Shown piece by piece: positions 48,961-59,940 of a stretch of DNA of 64,000 nucleotides. Every line of letters starts with the position of its first letter. Positions within the stretch are counted from its first letter, which is position 1. The translations under genes and the position numbers were made by a program. The DNA lies in contig CM033113.1 of assembly GCA_019321725.1 (NCBI GenBank), positions 11,904,001-11,968,000 of the forward strand, written 5' to 3'. The stretch is from Paulownia fortunei. Taxonomy: Eukaryota; Streptophyta; Magnoliopsida; Lamiales; Paulowniaceae. The notes beneath the pieces were generated by a model. It was not told the DNA's origin. It was given only the letters and a program-made list of their open reading frames with translations, and made no database searches.

Positions 48961-48971
48961 ATGAAGGGGAT

Positions 48972-49318
48972 CATATACGTATTGTACTCTTTTCCTTGAT
49001 CAAGGTTTTATCCCACCGGATTTTTCCTGACAAGATTTTTAATGAGTCAGTTTATAATGCATATTTATATAAGAATGATGCATTCTTTTTCCTTCATTAA
49101 TTTTTTTTTCCCATAGGTTTTTTTCTTAATAAGGTTTTAACGAGACATATTCTTTGTATATAGATATCCAATAAGGAGTATTTATTTATCTTGTATGCCT
49201 ATAAATAGAGACAATTTTGTAATGAAAACAAAAGAAAAAAAATTGTCTTTTTATTTTCTCTATTTTTCATTCCTTACTCTCAATATTATTCATTTCAAAA
49301 TTAGTAGTATTTCATTAT
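48972..49318 (+). repeat. 3' LTR of the copia element
   Basis: Follows the purine tract and contains TTGTACTCTTTTCC, GGTTTTATCCCACCGG, CCTATAAATAGAGACAATTT and AAAATTAGTAGTATTTCATT, all shared with the LTR at 425-787. The last bases are lost or diverged. Confidence 0.85.
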
Positions 49319-49403
49319 TCACATTATTTTTAAAAAAAGAAAAGCACCCAAAACAAGGTGAATTATTTTTTTTTAAAAAAAATCATGAATATGCAGAAAA
49401 ATA

Positions 49404-49580
49404 ATGTTGTTTAGTACATCATACAAGGGTATTAGAGATATAATTGCTGGATTTGATGAGTGCGAGCTTAGATATGTGAGACGAACTGAAAATGAAGCGG
49501 CGCAATGGCTAGCTAGAGCTGCTATTGTGGACCAGAATGGAAATAATTCATTACCTTCTTTTGTCTTTGAAGTTGTATAG
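49404..49580 (+). pseudogene. LINE-type RNase H tail (58 codons, open)
   Basis: A stop-free frame reads GIRDIIAGFDECELRYVRRT, then ENEAAQWLARAAI, ending PSFVFEVV and TAG. This is the C-terminal half of the RNase H-like (RVT_3) domain found at the end of plant LINE ORF2 proteins, with the conserved VRR..N..A..LAR spacing. Catalytic residues of the N-terminal half are absent. It could also come from a free-standing plant RNase H-like gene, but the LINE RT relic on the other side of the copia element favours one split LINE. Confidence 0.65.
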
Positions 49581-50785
49581 ATATTATGATATGTGGAATG
49601 AATTATTAACTATAATAATATTAAATATTATAACAAATATTACTATTCGTAACGTTAGTAATATTAAATTATCAATAAACAAATATGATAAATAAGTTTG
49701 AAATCAGGGAGCACACTAACTTTAGAACTGATAAGAATAATTAGCTCTAAGTTCCATATCTTTGAAATTACTCCACAAGAATACAAGGAATCATAATTCA
49801 CATTTGAGCACCAGCAAAACCAACTGATCTACACTGCTCCATCTAAAAAGATATACTTAGTAATAATTTAAACTTTTAGCCTTCCTTACCTTGAAGTTTA
49901 TCTTGTGCATTCTGTTGTCTGATATACCAATTAGAAGCATAGCTCGTCGAACTCAGGGATTGTTTCAACTTAGCATAAGAGTAAAAAATATTTTGGTAGT
50001 TGAGTTTTATTTCAAATGTTTTGCTCTTCCCAAGGTATATTTTAATTCCATTCCTTTGTTAATTATGAATAATTTATATCTTATATGAAGTCTATTGATT
50101 GTCAATTTTAAATTTACAATATCTTCTCGAGATGATGTGTAATCAAATCAAATATATATCACACAAAAAGGGCACGTATCATTTTCAAAATTTAAAACCG
50201 GGTAGAATCTAATCTATATTCGCCAATACAATATTATGATGAATTGATATGCTAGAAAATCACACACAGGTTATTTGACTTAGGAATGAATTGATACGCT
50301 ATAAAATCAGCATGGCATAACATAATTAAAAAAAATGCATCGTAAGAGAAATTAAGCTTCATCCATAACTAGGTTTAAATATAGAAAATGTCATCCATTT
50401 TCTTGACCTATAAAAACAAAACACTAAATCGTTTAGTAGCATACAATATATGCACCGCAATCGTTTCAAATAACGGCTCAATGTTGGTCTCTGCAGTGTC
50501 ATCCCACACGTTAGCGTATCAACCCAAATCATCTGTCCCTGCCGTGGAATACTAGATAGGGAAAAGGCGAAAGAAGGCATCAATCTGGTGTAAATACATG
50601 ACCCACTAGATTTCGGTTTCATTAACTGGCTTGGAGAGAGATTTCTGCAGCAACACTGTCCCAACTACAACAGTTTGAGATTTGATTGGAAATACAAAAA
50701 TGAACACTTAAGATGTTGAAATAAACAAATATGATGAACTACATTACAACAAAGACAGAACATGCTTGTTTGCAGTTGATGAAAA
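49581..50785. other. Intergenic DNA and 3' flank of the minus-strand gene
   Basis: No gene seen; the part nearest 50785 should hold the 3' untranslated region of the minus-strand gene. A 101-codon minus-strand frame (50359-50664) has no domain. Confidence 0.4.
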
Positions 50786-53700
50786 TTAAATCGTATCCAA
50801 CCATGAATCAAAATCATCCAGAAGTTTAGACTTGGAACTGGGGTGCATGGTGGAGGTTATATCATCAGGGGATGCCTCTACCCCATTTGATAGCCGCCTG
50901 CCATGTGTTTTGGTCAGATAGGATGTTTCCTCAAGTAGGTTATCAATATCATCATCAATATTGGCTGGCTTCATCATATGTGTTCCTTGCTTCACAGTTT
51001 TACCTGAGACAGCAGCAACAGATGGAATTTCTGTGGATGATGCACTTGTTGACTCGAGAACATTAGTTTCACTAAATGAGCTCAGAAGCATGTCAAGTTC
51101 TGCTTCGACACTTGCTGCCTCAAATATAGGAGGGTTCCCAGCAGTAGAATCCACAATGCGTTCAGAAATGGATTTTGGTGAAATGCTTCTTTCGGTTACT
51201 TGTGACTGCAAGATCTCATCCATATTTTGCTTTATAGGCTTCAATCCTTCTTCAGAGTTTTGAACAGGAATATTTGCGGTCACAGTAATAGGGGATGACA
51301 CAGGTTCATGGTATCGTTGGACATTCTTACTTACTTCCTCATTATAACTGAGAGATGAGGCTCCGGAATCTGTTTCAGCTGCAGATGTACAAGTTTGAGG
51401 ATCATGTTTGTCTTCACCACATGCCTGTAACTCATCATCCAACTGCCACATTTAAAAGATTGGCTGTTTAAACATTAGAATAGACAACTTAAATAGAATA
51501 GAACCTAATATGACCGACCCACTTGAAGCTTGTAATTTCAAAATAAAATAGCTTATCTAATGCGCCCCCCCCCTCTTTTTTTGTTGACAGGAGGTCATAC
51601 AATTTTCATTCCACGTAGACGGAATTTCAATAATCACATGACTGTAATCAATAGCTCACAACTTAGGATAGACAATAAGCCAAATAAAAATAAAAATGAA
51701 GCCCCCAACCAGTTATAGTAGTTAATAATGAAATAACAGGTAAAACAAAAAGATAATGTGCCCAATTGATCACATGCCTAAGACAACAATAGAATAAATA
51801 GAACATTAAGCCACTATCAACTAACAATAGTTACTAAGGAGGTATGAGGATGCAGTTTAGCTAGTCTTCCATTTTCCGGAACCAGATTGATAAAAGAACA
51901 TGCATTCAGACCAGAAATAAGATGTCTCAAGAAAGTGAATATCTCAATGACTATGAGTGACTTCTAGGTTGACCTATTGGAAACTAAAGGCAAATTATGC
52001 TCGAGTTCCTTTGGATCACTAGAAACAAGCACAAAAGAAGTTCAAAGCCTATATTCATGCTTTAAAATTTATTGACAAGTGATAAGCCCACTAGATCAGT
52101 TCAATTATATCAGTCATTGAAATGGCATGGTTGTGGTGCATTGAACTTGTGTCACTTCATCAATATTTTGGTCTTCGAATCCTTTTCCAAAGCTGTTGTA
52201 ATATACATAAGAAACTTTGAAAAAAACATGATTATATAAACTGAGTATGCACATCTCATTTAGGGACTTGAGCCTTCTGTTTTCAAAATCAACAAATAAA
52301 TATAGAACAAGAAAAAATAACTAGCAGAAATTGAATGTAAGAAATTATAATACCAGCTCTAGAGGTAATATGTCCGGCTCTAGAAATAACCTCTCTGACA
52401 GCTTTGTTTTTGCAAGTTGTTTAGCAAGAGCATTGAGATTAAGGGACAGAAAAGGTGCCTGCATAATCAAGAACACAATTGGTAAAAAAGATAAAAAGCC
52501 ATAACTATATAAAACAAAGATAAGTGAAAAATCAAATATATATACTCTCGTTAACCTTGGTTAACAGAATTCAGCCATTACACTGTATAGTAATCAAATA
52601 TGATTAACCATTCCATCATATATATGCTTTCATTTGAATTCTCAGTTTCATTCCATATCCATGTCTAGTAATATTTTTTAAAGTCTAAAGGTTGGGGATA
52701 AAATTATAATCTGTATGAAAGATAAAGGTGAAAATTCTCATTGCCAAATATGAAGTTACATGGAACAATAAATGCACCCAGATTTGTCATTATATTTGGT
52801 AAATATCTTTGTCTGCGGAATCCTTTGGTTAAGGCAATAGTTACTGTTGTTGTTGAGACTCCAACATAACATTTTTTCTGATCAGTAAAATTGACATGTT
52901 CTTATTAGTATTTATCCAAAAGTGTCAATTAAGTTGAATTCATATGAAAGTACCAACTCTGAAAATGAAAGGCCCACAATGCAGTTTAACCTAACTAGAT
53001 CTGTTTAAATTTTGATATGAAGAATTTCCAGGATCCAAAAGCATTTAAGGTGGTTGGGATGACAATAACAAATTACACCAAGCATCCAACATAATCTCCT
53101 CCAGGTAACTGCCTTAGCAACCAAAAGGGTTCAATCAAATTCAGAGGTGGAGATACAAATGAACTGGTGTACAGACAAAACACAAAATTACATTGAATAC
53201 ACCTGATTAAATGGATCCAGACTCCATAGCTATCTTTTGGCGAAATCAGATAAGTCCTTTTTGCCATTACAAGTACATGGTACGAAAATCAAATGGATGA
53301 AGGAAGAACAAGACTGATAAATGCCCTCAATCTGGCCTTAGTGGTGCTCGTGACTTCAATGAGACAATCAAGCTTGGAAGGTACAGATATGCCCATTTCC
53401 ACACTTTTTTTCTATTTATCCTTTCTAATTCTGGATCCATAGCAATGTTGGAAAATATGGTCTCACAAGCATTAGCACAAAGTTATCATCCTTTTTCTAT
53501 TTTTTCTTTAAAACTTTCCATCTTAGTAATGTGTTTTACCTAACTCTTGAGAAGATGTAGAACTTAAATCTTTCAGAGGGAATTTTCTATATGGATAACA
53601 GACGTTGGTACCATGTGAAACAGACAAACATAATATTAAAGAAAGATGATATTAATATTGCATCAAAGGCTCACGGACACATAAATAACTGCAAATTTAA

Positions 53701-56700
53701 CCAGAAAACCCAACAAATATTTGCATGGTAGAAAACAGAGTGTAACTCTAGCTACTTGATCAAGCAGCCTTAATAATTTTTCGTCGAATCTTTAGCAGTC
53801 AAAATTCCTAACAGATTTTATTGAGCAAGGGCACCATATGCTTCCTTTTTTTTAGCCAGACATTCAAACTTAGATGCATCATTTCCATTTCCTTGTTTAA
53901 CACGAATTATTTTATGTACATCATCAAGATGCAGTGATCCAATAATACTGAAGTCCTGCTAATTTATGAAAGAAATCAAGAAACATGTTCGCAGAATTAG
54001 TCCTAATTCCAGAGGCAGATAAAGGTTGAAAACTGAAATTAAGATCCAGACTTATCCCCTTTCAATCATTGCTATTGTGCGCAACAGAGTAATGCAAGAC
54101 ACCAAAATCACAGTAGAAATAGAAAAGGAGCAGTATATGAGAGTGCTAGAGTAGATGTGGCAGCATAACAGATATATTGCTGCTTCTTATGGATGATAGC
54201 CAGAGTAGATCTAAGAGTTGGACATGAATCATAAAATGTTCAGGACAAGCATCTTGACTTTGGATGCATTTACATGACAAGCTATTAAGAAAACTAGTAA
54301 CAAAATATTTGAATGCTGTAGAAGTGCTCATAAAGTGGATAAAGGAAGAAAAAACAGAGTAGTGCACTTTTAAGTAATATGTAAATCATAACTGCAACAT
54401 GATATGGCTAGAAACAACTTGTTAGTTTTCCAATTATGTAGGTATTTTACACATGGCTAAGTAATATGTATATCATAACTGCAACATGACAAGGCTAAAA
54501 AGGTCAAACAAGTATTAAGTCTTCAGATTCCTGCCATGATGTGACAAAGAATTGGAGCAGAAATATAATACAAGAGCACATTATTGTATCAGGAAAACAT
54601 GCTTGACAATTATACATAAGGCAAGAATTACAACTTTTGCCATTATATCAAGATGCAATCATTTATTAAGAACTACTGGCACATCCATAATACATAGGGG
54701 GAAAGAAAAAAAACCTCATGGATTATCAATTAATATTAGAAAATGAAAGAAGATCACCTCAACAGTGGTGCTTGCTTTGCCTTCAAACTCGAAAATATCA
54801 TCAGCAATCCATGAAAGTATGCTTTGCCCCTTGGCAGCAAGCATTGGACCAAAATCCTGAGTAAAGTCTAAGATATATAGATATCAATCACTGCAGCCGT
54901 TTATGATCATTAAAATCATCTAGCACACATTTATGTGAAACTAGGTACCTAGGTGGGCATACACTCATTGATATAGCATTTTGCCTACCACACAGCTGCT
55001 GTCAGGCACCTTCCTATATATTTGGACCAAAGCTATCCGTCCATCTTATTTAACTAAAATCAACATGGTCATAATATATTGATTTTTTCCTTAAAAAAAA
55101 AAAAGAAAAGAAAAAACCAACCAAAGTCACTGTCCATTGCTCCATTGATGCAACAAGCTTTCTTGGGAAGAGCCTTTGATCCATGTTATGACAATTGTCT
55201 CACTAAAACAAGAGAAACCACAATTAACACCATTCTTTCATTGTATTCGAACAATGGCATCTCCATCCACCACATCTGAGCACCAACAGACACCATGTCC
55301 TCCAACCATCATAGGACCACAACACTACATTCTCTAAAGACAGTGCAGATATACTAGTAATATGTATACATATATGTGTGGGTGGGTGGGTGGGTGGGTT
55401 TTGATAGCAATTGTGAGAAATTGCATAAGAAACAATAAAGTATTTCTTCGTTTGCGGAGAGACTAATTGGAAAATGGAGGAGAGGATCTGCAAGAAAGCT
55501 GAATAATTGGAGATCAAAGTAGGACTATGTATATAGGTGCTGTTTTAGTTGATAGTGACTGATCAAAGATGGTAACAGTATTCCAAGTCATTGTTATCAA
55601 ATTATAACTTTCTGTCATTTTTATAATTATGTTAAATTCTATGTTTACAACACAGTGATGATGATCAGCGGCGGGGGGGGGGGGGGGGGGTGGAGTCCTA
55701 ATAAAGGCAGCTTTCACAATTTTCTTACACTTTGCTTTTTTACTTTCAGCTTTTTGCTTTGTGAACCTGAAACCACAATCTAACACATAAATGGATGCAA
55801 CGATAGTTCTGGTCCAAAAAAAATGGGTAAGGCACTATCATATGGCAGGTTTTTGATACCCCACCCCCACCAACCTCCGAACCACAAATAGAAGAGATTG
55901 CACAGAGTAATTTCAAAAATATATAAGTAATAAACTGCTTAGTGGCTACAGAGGCAGAAGACTAGCACAGGATTTAAATCCATTTATTACATGGATGAGA
56001 GGAAAGCCATATAAGAGTCCGAACCTCACTCAGGTGGGTAGAACTCATTTGTATCTGATGATGAGATACATTGCAGTTACAGGAAGAGGAGTTACATGGT
56101 AGCAGAGACCTCTAACTCTACCTATGGGAGATTTTCTAATACACTTCATTAGCCTAGAATAATTTCGGATCGTTATTGGCCTAAATGACATGATCAAACC
56201 ATGAGCAACAAAAATATTAATACTTCTTCTCCCAGAAGAAAAACAATAAAAATAAACGAATTCGTGAAAAAGTCCAGTGATACTAAAAGTCCACCCAAAA
56301 CTAATGGTGTTTATAACTTTGCCATATTCCATGGTTTTCTAAACTATAGAACAAACTAGTCAAAAGTGACAAAATATGAGACTAAAGAAACAAAATACCA
56401 AATTATATCGAGGTGATACTCATACACAGACATCTAAACTTTACCAAAACTAGATTGAATTCATGAACCCACATGCCAAATTAAAGCAAAGGCAAAGGAC
56501 ATACCGTAGATAAAATTATCGAACAAAGGAAAAACATCTGAAGAATAATTTGCTTGAGGCTGAGCCTTGGCCTCTGAAATTAAGTGAGCATAATCTGCAC
56601 CTTTACTTTTTGGCACAACAAACTCAGTCGGCTGATTTGAGCTTGATTGGGCTTCTTCGGAACCCAAATCGAAATCTTCATCATAGCGTTCCCAATTCGA

Positions 56701-56874
56701 AGGGAGTGGTCTAGAGCCATGAGATTTTGTGGGTTTCTCTTTAGCTTGCTTTTCAGTTGGCTTCTGATTACCTGAACCAATGGAAGGCTCTTTCGATGCT
56801 TGGCGGGGGTGATGTTTCTTACTATGATGAAGTGAATGGGCTCTCTTTGATTTTGCCAATGCTTTCATATCCAT
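50786..56874 (-). CDS. Conserved plant protein of unknown function, four coding exons
   Basis: Exons on the minus strand 56874-56505, 54867-54758, 52458-52354 and 51442-50786 join in frame to 413 residues. The acceptor before 54867 (TATCTTAG) was chosen over TACTCAG eleven bases later because only it keeps the frame. The N-terminus is basic (MDMKALAKSKRAHSLHHSKK, like a nuclear or RNA/DNA-contacting segment). SRPLPSNWERYDEDFDLGSE (about 55-74) and VPKSKGADYAHLISEAKAQ follow. The best-conserved core by memory of relatives is DFGPMLAAKGQSILSWIADD and APFLSLNLNALAKQLAKTKL, SERLFLEPDILPLEL (about 161-195). The rest is Ser/Glu-rich and probably disordered, ending LLDDFDSWLDTI. Short acidic motifs ELDMLL, DIDNLL and DFDSWL (about 310-315, 360-365, 405-410) repeat one pattern. 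I cannot name its function. Confidence 0.88.
54371..54497. repeat. Local direct repeat in intron, 40-bp copies
   Basis: TAAGTAATATGTAAATCATA and the following ACTGCAACATGATATGGCTA (54371-54410) recur at 54458-54497 with three or four differences. Lies within the 2.3-kb intron between coding exons 2 and 3 of the minus-strand gene. Confidence 0.85.
55380..55399 (+). repeat. (GGGT)n tract in intron
   Basis: Five GGG runs separated by single T in the intron between coding exons 1 and 2; able to form a G-quadruplex on the plus (template) strand. Confidence 0.9.
55673..55690 (+). repeat. 18-base G run in intron
   Basis: Uninterrupted G homopolymer following CAGCGGC. The length in an assembly is unreliable. 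Confidence 0.9.
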
Positions 56875-57600
56875 CTTTATTCTACTTAGCAGTGTCTGCA
56901 GAATTTAAAGTGAAAAATATTCAAAAGAGGAAAACTTTCAACACAGTTTAGCATTCATACCCCAATGAGTCTGACAAAATTAATCTGTTGAAAACAGGGC
57001 TTTTGCCCAAAAGTGAAAAAAAATAAAAAATGAAATAATTAAAATAAAAGAATCTTATTTCCTTCACATGAATGCATAGTTGGTAAACCATCCAACAAAT
57101 AAAAATTCCAACACATTCAGTTTCCAGTTGACAACAAAATAAAAAATAGAAAATTAATTAACTCGAATGCTTGACACCAAAACAAATCCTAACGAATCAT
57201 TCACCACTGACTAAAGGTACTAGTATCTTAAAATTGGCAAAATGTTCAGACTCATAAACTGAGATATATAATTACAAATAGACAAGAACACAACTTCTCG
57301 CGGGCGTAAAAACTTAATCTTTGTTGATTCACACAGTAAATTTTTAAAATTTTTATCACATCCTTAAATCTAAGAAGCTGGAACTTACATATTCTTTCCA
57401 AATTTCAATATTTCAACACTCTAATTAACCAAGTTCCTTTAATTAATACACAAACACGAGAAAATTCATTCAAAATTCCAACCAAAACTGAGTAAAATTG
57501 AGTTAATAATTCATACCTCGTTTATGTTGACACACAAATACTGGAAAATCACGAATAATTATTAGCTCTACAGACAAAAGGGCTTTTCCTTTGCTCCTTT
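56875..57600 (-). other. 5' leader of the unknown-function gene with an inferred leader intron
   Basis: Minus-strand donor AACGAG|GTATGA (exon end 57517) and acceptor AATTCTGCAG (ending 56896) define an intron of about 620 bases between a non-coding first exon (about 57600-57517) and 21 leader bases before the ATG at 56874. Confidence 0.7.
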
Positions 57601-57622
57601 ATTGCTCGATTGGTATTTTTAC

Positions 57623-57682
57623 TGGGCCGGGCCACATTATAGGTCATATATTGTTGTATGATGGGCCTTAATAATTAGCCCA
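57623..57682 (-). promoter_or_regulatory. Site II elements upstream of the unknown-function gene
   Basis: TGGGCC at 57623-57628 and 57662-57667 (with GGGCCA overlapping at 57629-57634), plus AGCCCA at 57677-57682, lie just upstream of the inferred minus-strand leader. The same motif type precedes the prohibitin gene; it suggests expression in growing tissues. Confidence 0.7.
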
Positions 57683-57689
57683 GATTTAG

Positions 57690-58108
57690 TTTCAATCTTC
57701 TCATGGATTTAAGGGGGAAAGAAAAAGCTTTGCCCATGGCCTCTCTCCCTCACCTTGTTCCTCTCTGTTCTTTTGTAATGTGAAAATAAGATTGAAAATC
57801 AAATCAAATCACTTGAAATTTGAATTGAAGAGGGTTGTTTATGTAACATGCAAAATTTAAATATTTTTTTTGGCGCTCAAATTTTAAACATTGGTTTTAG
57901 CACGTAAGTTAAGAAATTATAAATATACATAAATGTATTAGATAACTCGAGCGTGATTGAAACAAAATATTATTGAAACTTGTTTAATGATTGAATTAAG
58001 TACAAACGTAACTTTGTTGATGGATCGATGAAACAACTGAATGGTAACGCCAAAGATGAATTGTAGTTGTGGATTCATTGAGATAATTATGTCAAAAAGT
58101 TGGGTACT
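57690..58108. other. Intergenic DNA, no gene seen
   Basis: No coding signal that I can support. Confidence 0.4.
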
Positions 58109-58845
58109 AAGAGCATCCCCGACACTACTCCGAAACGCTAATTTGGAGTAGCAAATATGTTCCAATGCAAGCACTATATCTTGCGCTATTTTAGTGCCTT
58201 GAACTGTGTTGCGCCAGAATTGGCGCAACACTGTTGTGATAGCATTGTGTGCTATCTTTTTTTTTCTTTTTGGTTTTGTTTAATTAAATTTATAATCCAT
58301 CAATATATATCTAAAAATTGTATTAGATTTTGTATTTTATTCCAATTGTATATGTTTCAACAAAATCAGTTGGTCTTTTTTAATCTTATATGTTACATTA
58401 ATTTTCTTAATATAATTAAATTGATTTATTTGTGTTTGTATTATTTATGTTTAATTTAAAATTTATTTCTAATTTAAAATTTACTTCAATGTAATGTTTT
58501 TTATTTTTCTACTTAAATTTTATTATCAATTATTTTATTTTTTATGTATATTATTTAATTTACAAGCAATTATATTATATTAATAAAATATAATATTTAA
58601 TTAACTAAACGTAAAATACAAATTAAATATGTAATTATATTAATATGTTAATAGATATTTGATGAAATAAAGTAGTTATTATAAATGGAGTAATATTCAA
58701 GAAATATTTTTTTTAGAGTAAAATTTGAAACTAATGGGTTGGGATTGAATTTTAAATTTGGTGCAAAAACTACATCATTTTAGTGTACTAAAATAGAGTT
58801 ATGAATTGGATATATCCTAGGTTATACCTCTAAGGAAATTGCCGC
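58109..58845. mobile_element. MITE-like element, GAGCATCCCC end
   Basis: The left end TAAGAGCATCCCCGACACTACTCC (given in part here) has the GAGCATC.CC start common in plant PIF/Harbinger-type MITEs flanked by TAA/TTA. A degenerate counterpart (GAGTTATGAATTGGATATAT) lies near 58797. The interior is AT-rich and has a perfect 11-bp-arm hairpin. The right boundary and target duplication are not certain. Confidence 0.4.
58206..58231. repeat. Perfect inverted repeat, 11-bp arms, 4-base loop
   Basis: GTGTTGCGCCA-GAAT-TGGCGCAACAC, a GC-rich hairpin in AT-rich surroundings. Confidence 0.92.
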
Positions 58846-58899
58846 CTTCGTATTCTACTGTGATGGAGTATAAATGGTTCAAAAAAAGTTGCGTGAGGG

Positions 58900-59930
58900 T
58901 TTTTTCAACTTTTTCATAAGTTGAAAATGAGATACATTATTGTGTTCAAGGAATTAACGATGTCTGCAGGCTCCTATTTTACCAAACTCAAGGCGCTATA
59001 GGATGAGAGAGATGTTCTTTGCCCCATCTCAACTTTTTATTGCGGAAGTATGAAAGATGAATTATCTTGTCAAGAAACACTGAAAACGATCTAGTTTCTC
59101 ATGGGATTAACAAAGTCTTTTGAAACTGTACGAGGTCAAATATTGATAATGGATCCATTACCAAAAGTCAACACAGTTTATCCTCTTGTTCTCAGATAGT
59201 CAGATGTGAATGATAGCGTGATGTATCGATAGGAAAAAGCAAATTCCAATCTGATCAACTTTTCCAGTTAAGGATTCACACAAGAGAAATGGTAACTGTA
59301 AGTGTGGAGAGTGTGACAAAGAGTATTCACACAATCAACTTTTGTTGAGAACTCAAGAAATCAGAATCCAATCAACAATACTCCAGAATAGTGCCAATAA
59401 ATCCCAAACAATCTTAGTAACAAGTCTTCCATGACAAATCATGTTGGTAATCCCTCAAATAATGATTAACTTTCAGGTTTTTCTTCTCAAAGTAAGAAAA
59501 CCACATGGATCCTTGATAGTGGAGCAACTGATTATAATGTTTGTAATCCTGAATTGCTTACAACTTGGAAAGCCACAAAAAAATGAGACAGTTGAACTAC
59601 CAAATGGTTCGCTTGCTAACATTACACATATTGGTCAAGTAGTACTTCCTTCTACTTCAGTTCTTGACAATGTTTTGTGTGCGCCAAATTTTGGCTTAAA
59701 CTTTATCTCCGTAGCTCACCATTCTCTTTTTGTCATTATGTTTGGTACTCATTTGGGAAAGATGATTGGGATCGGAACTGAACAAGGAGGTCTCTACTAT
59801 CTTGACAAATCTCAAAAATCATCATGCAATTTCGTTCTGTTACCTTCTTCTGAATTTTGGCAGCGACATCTTGGGCATCCTTTAAATAAAGTGTCTACTT
59901 TGTTTTCCCTTTTATATAAGAATAAGATTG
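58900..59930 (+). pseudogene. Ty1/copia gag-protease relic (third family)
   Basis: Plus-strand reading gives MSAGSYFTKLKAL*DE, then FLMGLTKSFETVRGQILIMD, then PLPKVNTVYPLVL, a gag block (family: FLMGLN..Y..VR.QIL.MDPLP). WILDSGATDYNVC (near 59505) follows with the protease Asp-Ser-Gly intact. An open frame to 60034 carries VELPNGSLANITHIGQVVLP, LDNVLCAPNFGLNFISV and WQRHLGHPLNKV, the start of the pre-integrase region. It then runs into unrelated AT-rich DNA at about 59940, so integrase, RT and LTRs are missing. Two stops and a slip lie in gag and protease. Confidence 0.88.
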
Positions 59931-59940
59931 TGATACTAGC

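Larger units (their letters stand above)
43206..49318 (+). mobile_element. Near-full-length but inactive Ty1/copia element
   Basis: In order: a partial 5' LTR, primer-binding site, gag with zinc knuckle, protease, integrase, RT, RNase H, polypurine tract (ATGAAGGGGA, 48961-48970) and 3' LTR. Domain order (integrase before RT) marks Ty1/copia. More than a dozen stops and slips break the polyprotein. It belongs to the same family as the element at 1-787, with which the RNase H and LTR align closely. The 5' LTR lacks the left third (TGTACTC through TTTTATCCCAC) present in the other two LTRs, and the 3' LTR lacks the final TTTACAACA, so both ends are eroded and no target duplication can be read. 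Confidence 0.92.

Noticed and set aside
50872..51263. Plus-strand frames opposite the last coding exon
   Set aside because: Antisense shadows of the minus-strand gene, which has conserved protein content and splice sites.
54856..54858. Acceptor TACTCAG for coding exon 2 of the minus-strand gene
   Set aside because: It shifts the frame and gives a stop within about 20 codons; the acceptor eleven bases upstream keeps the frame and adds FTQ before DFGPM.
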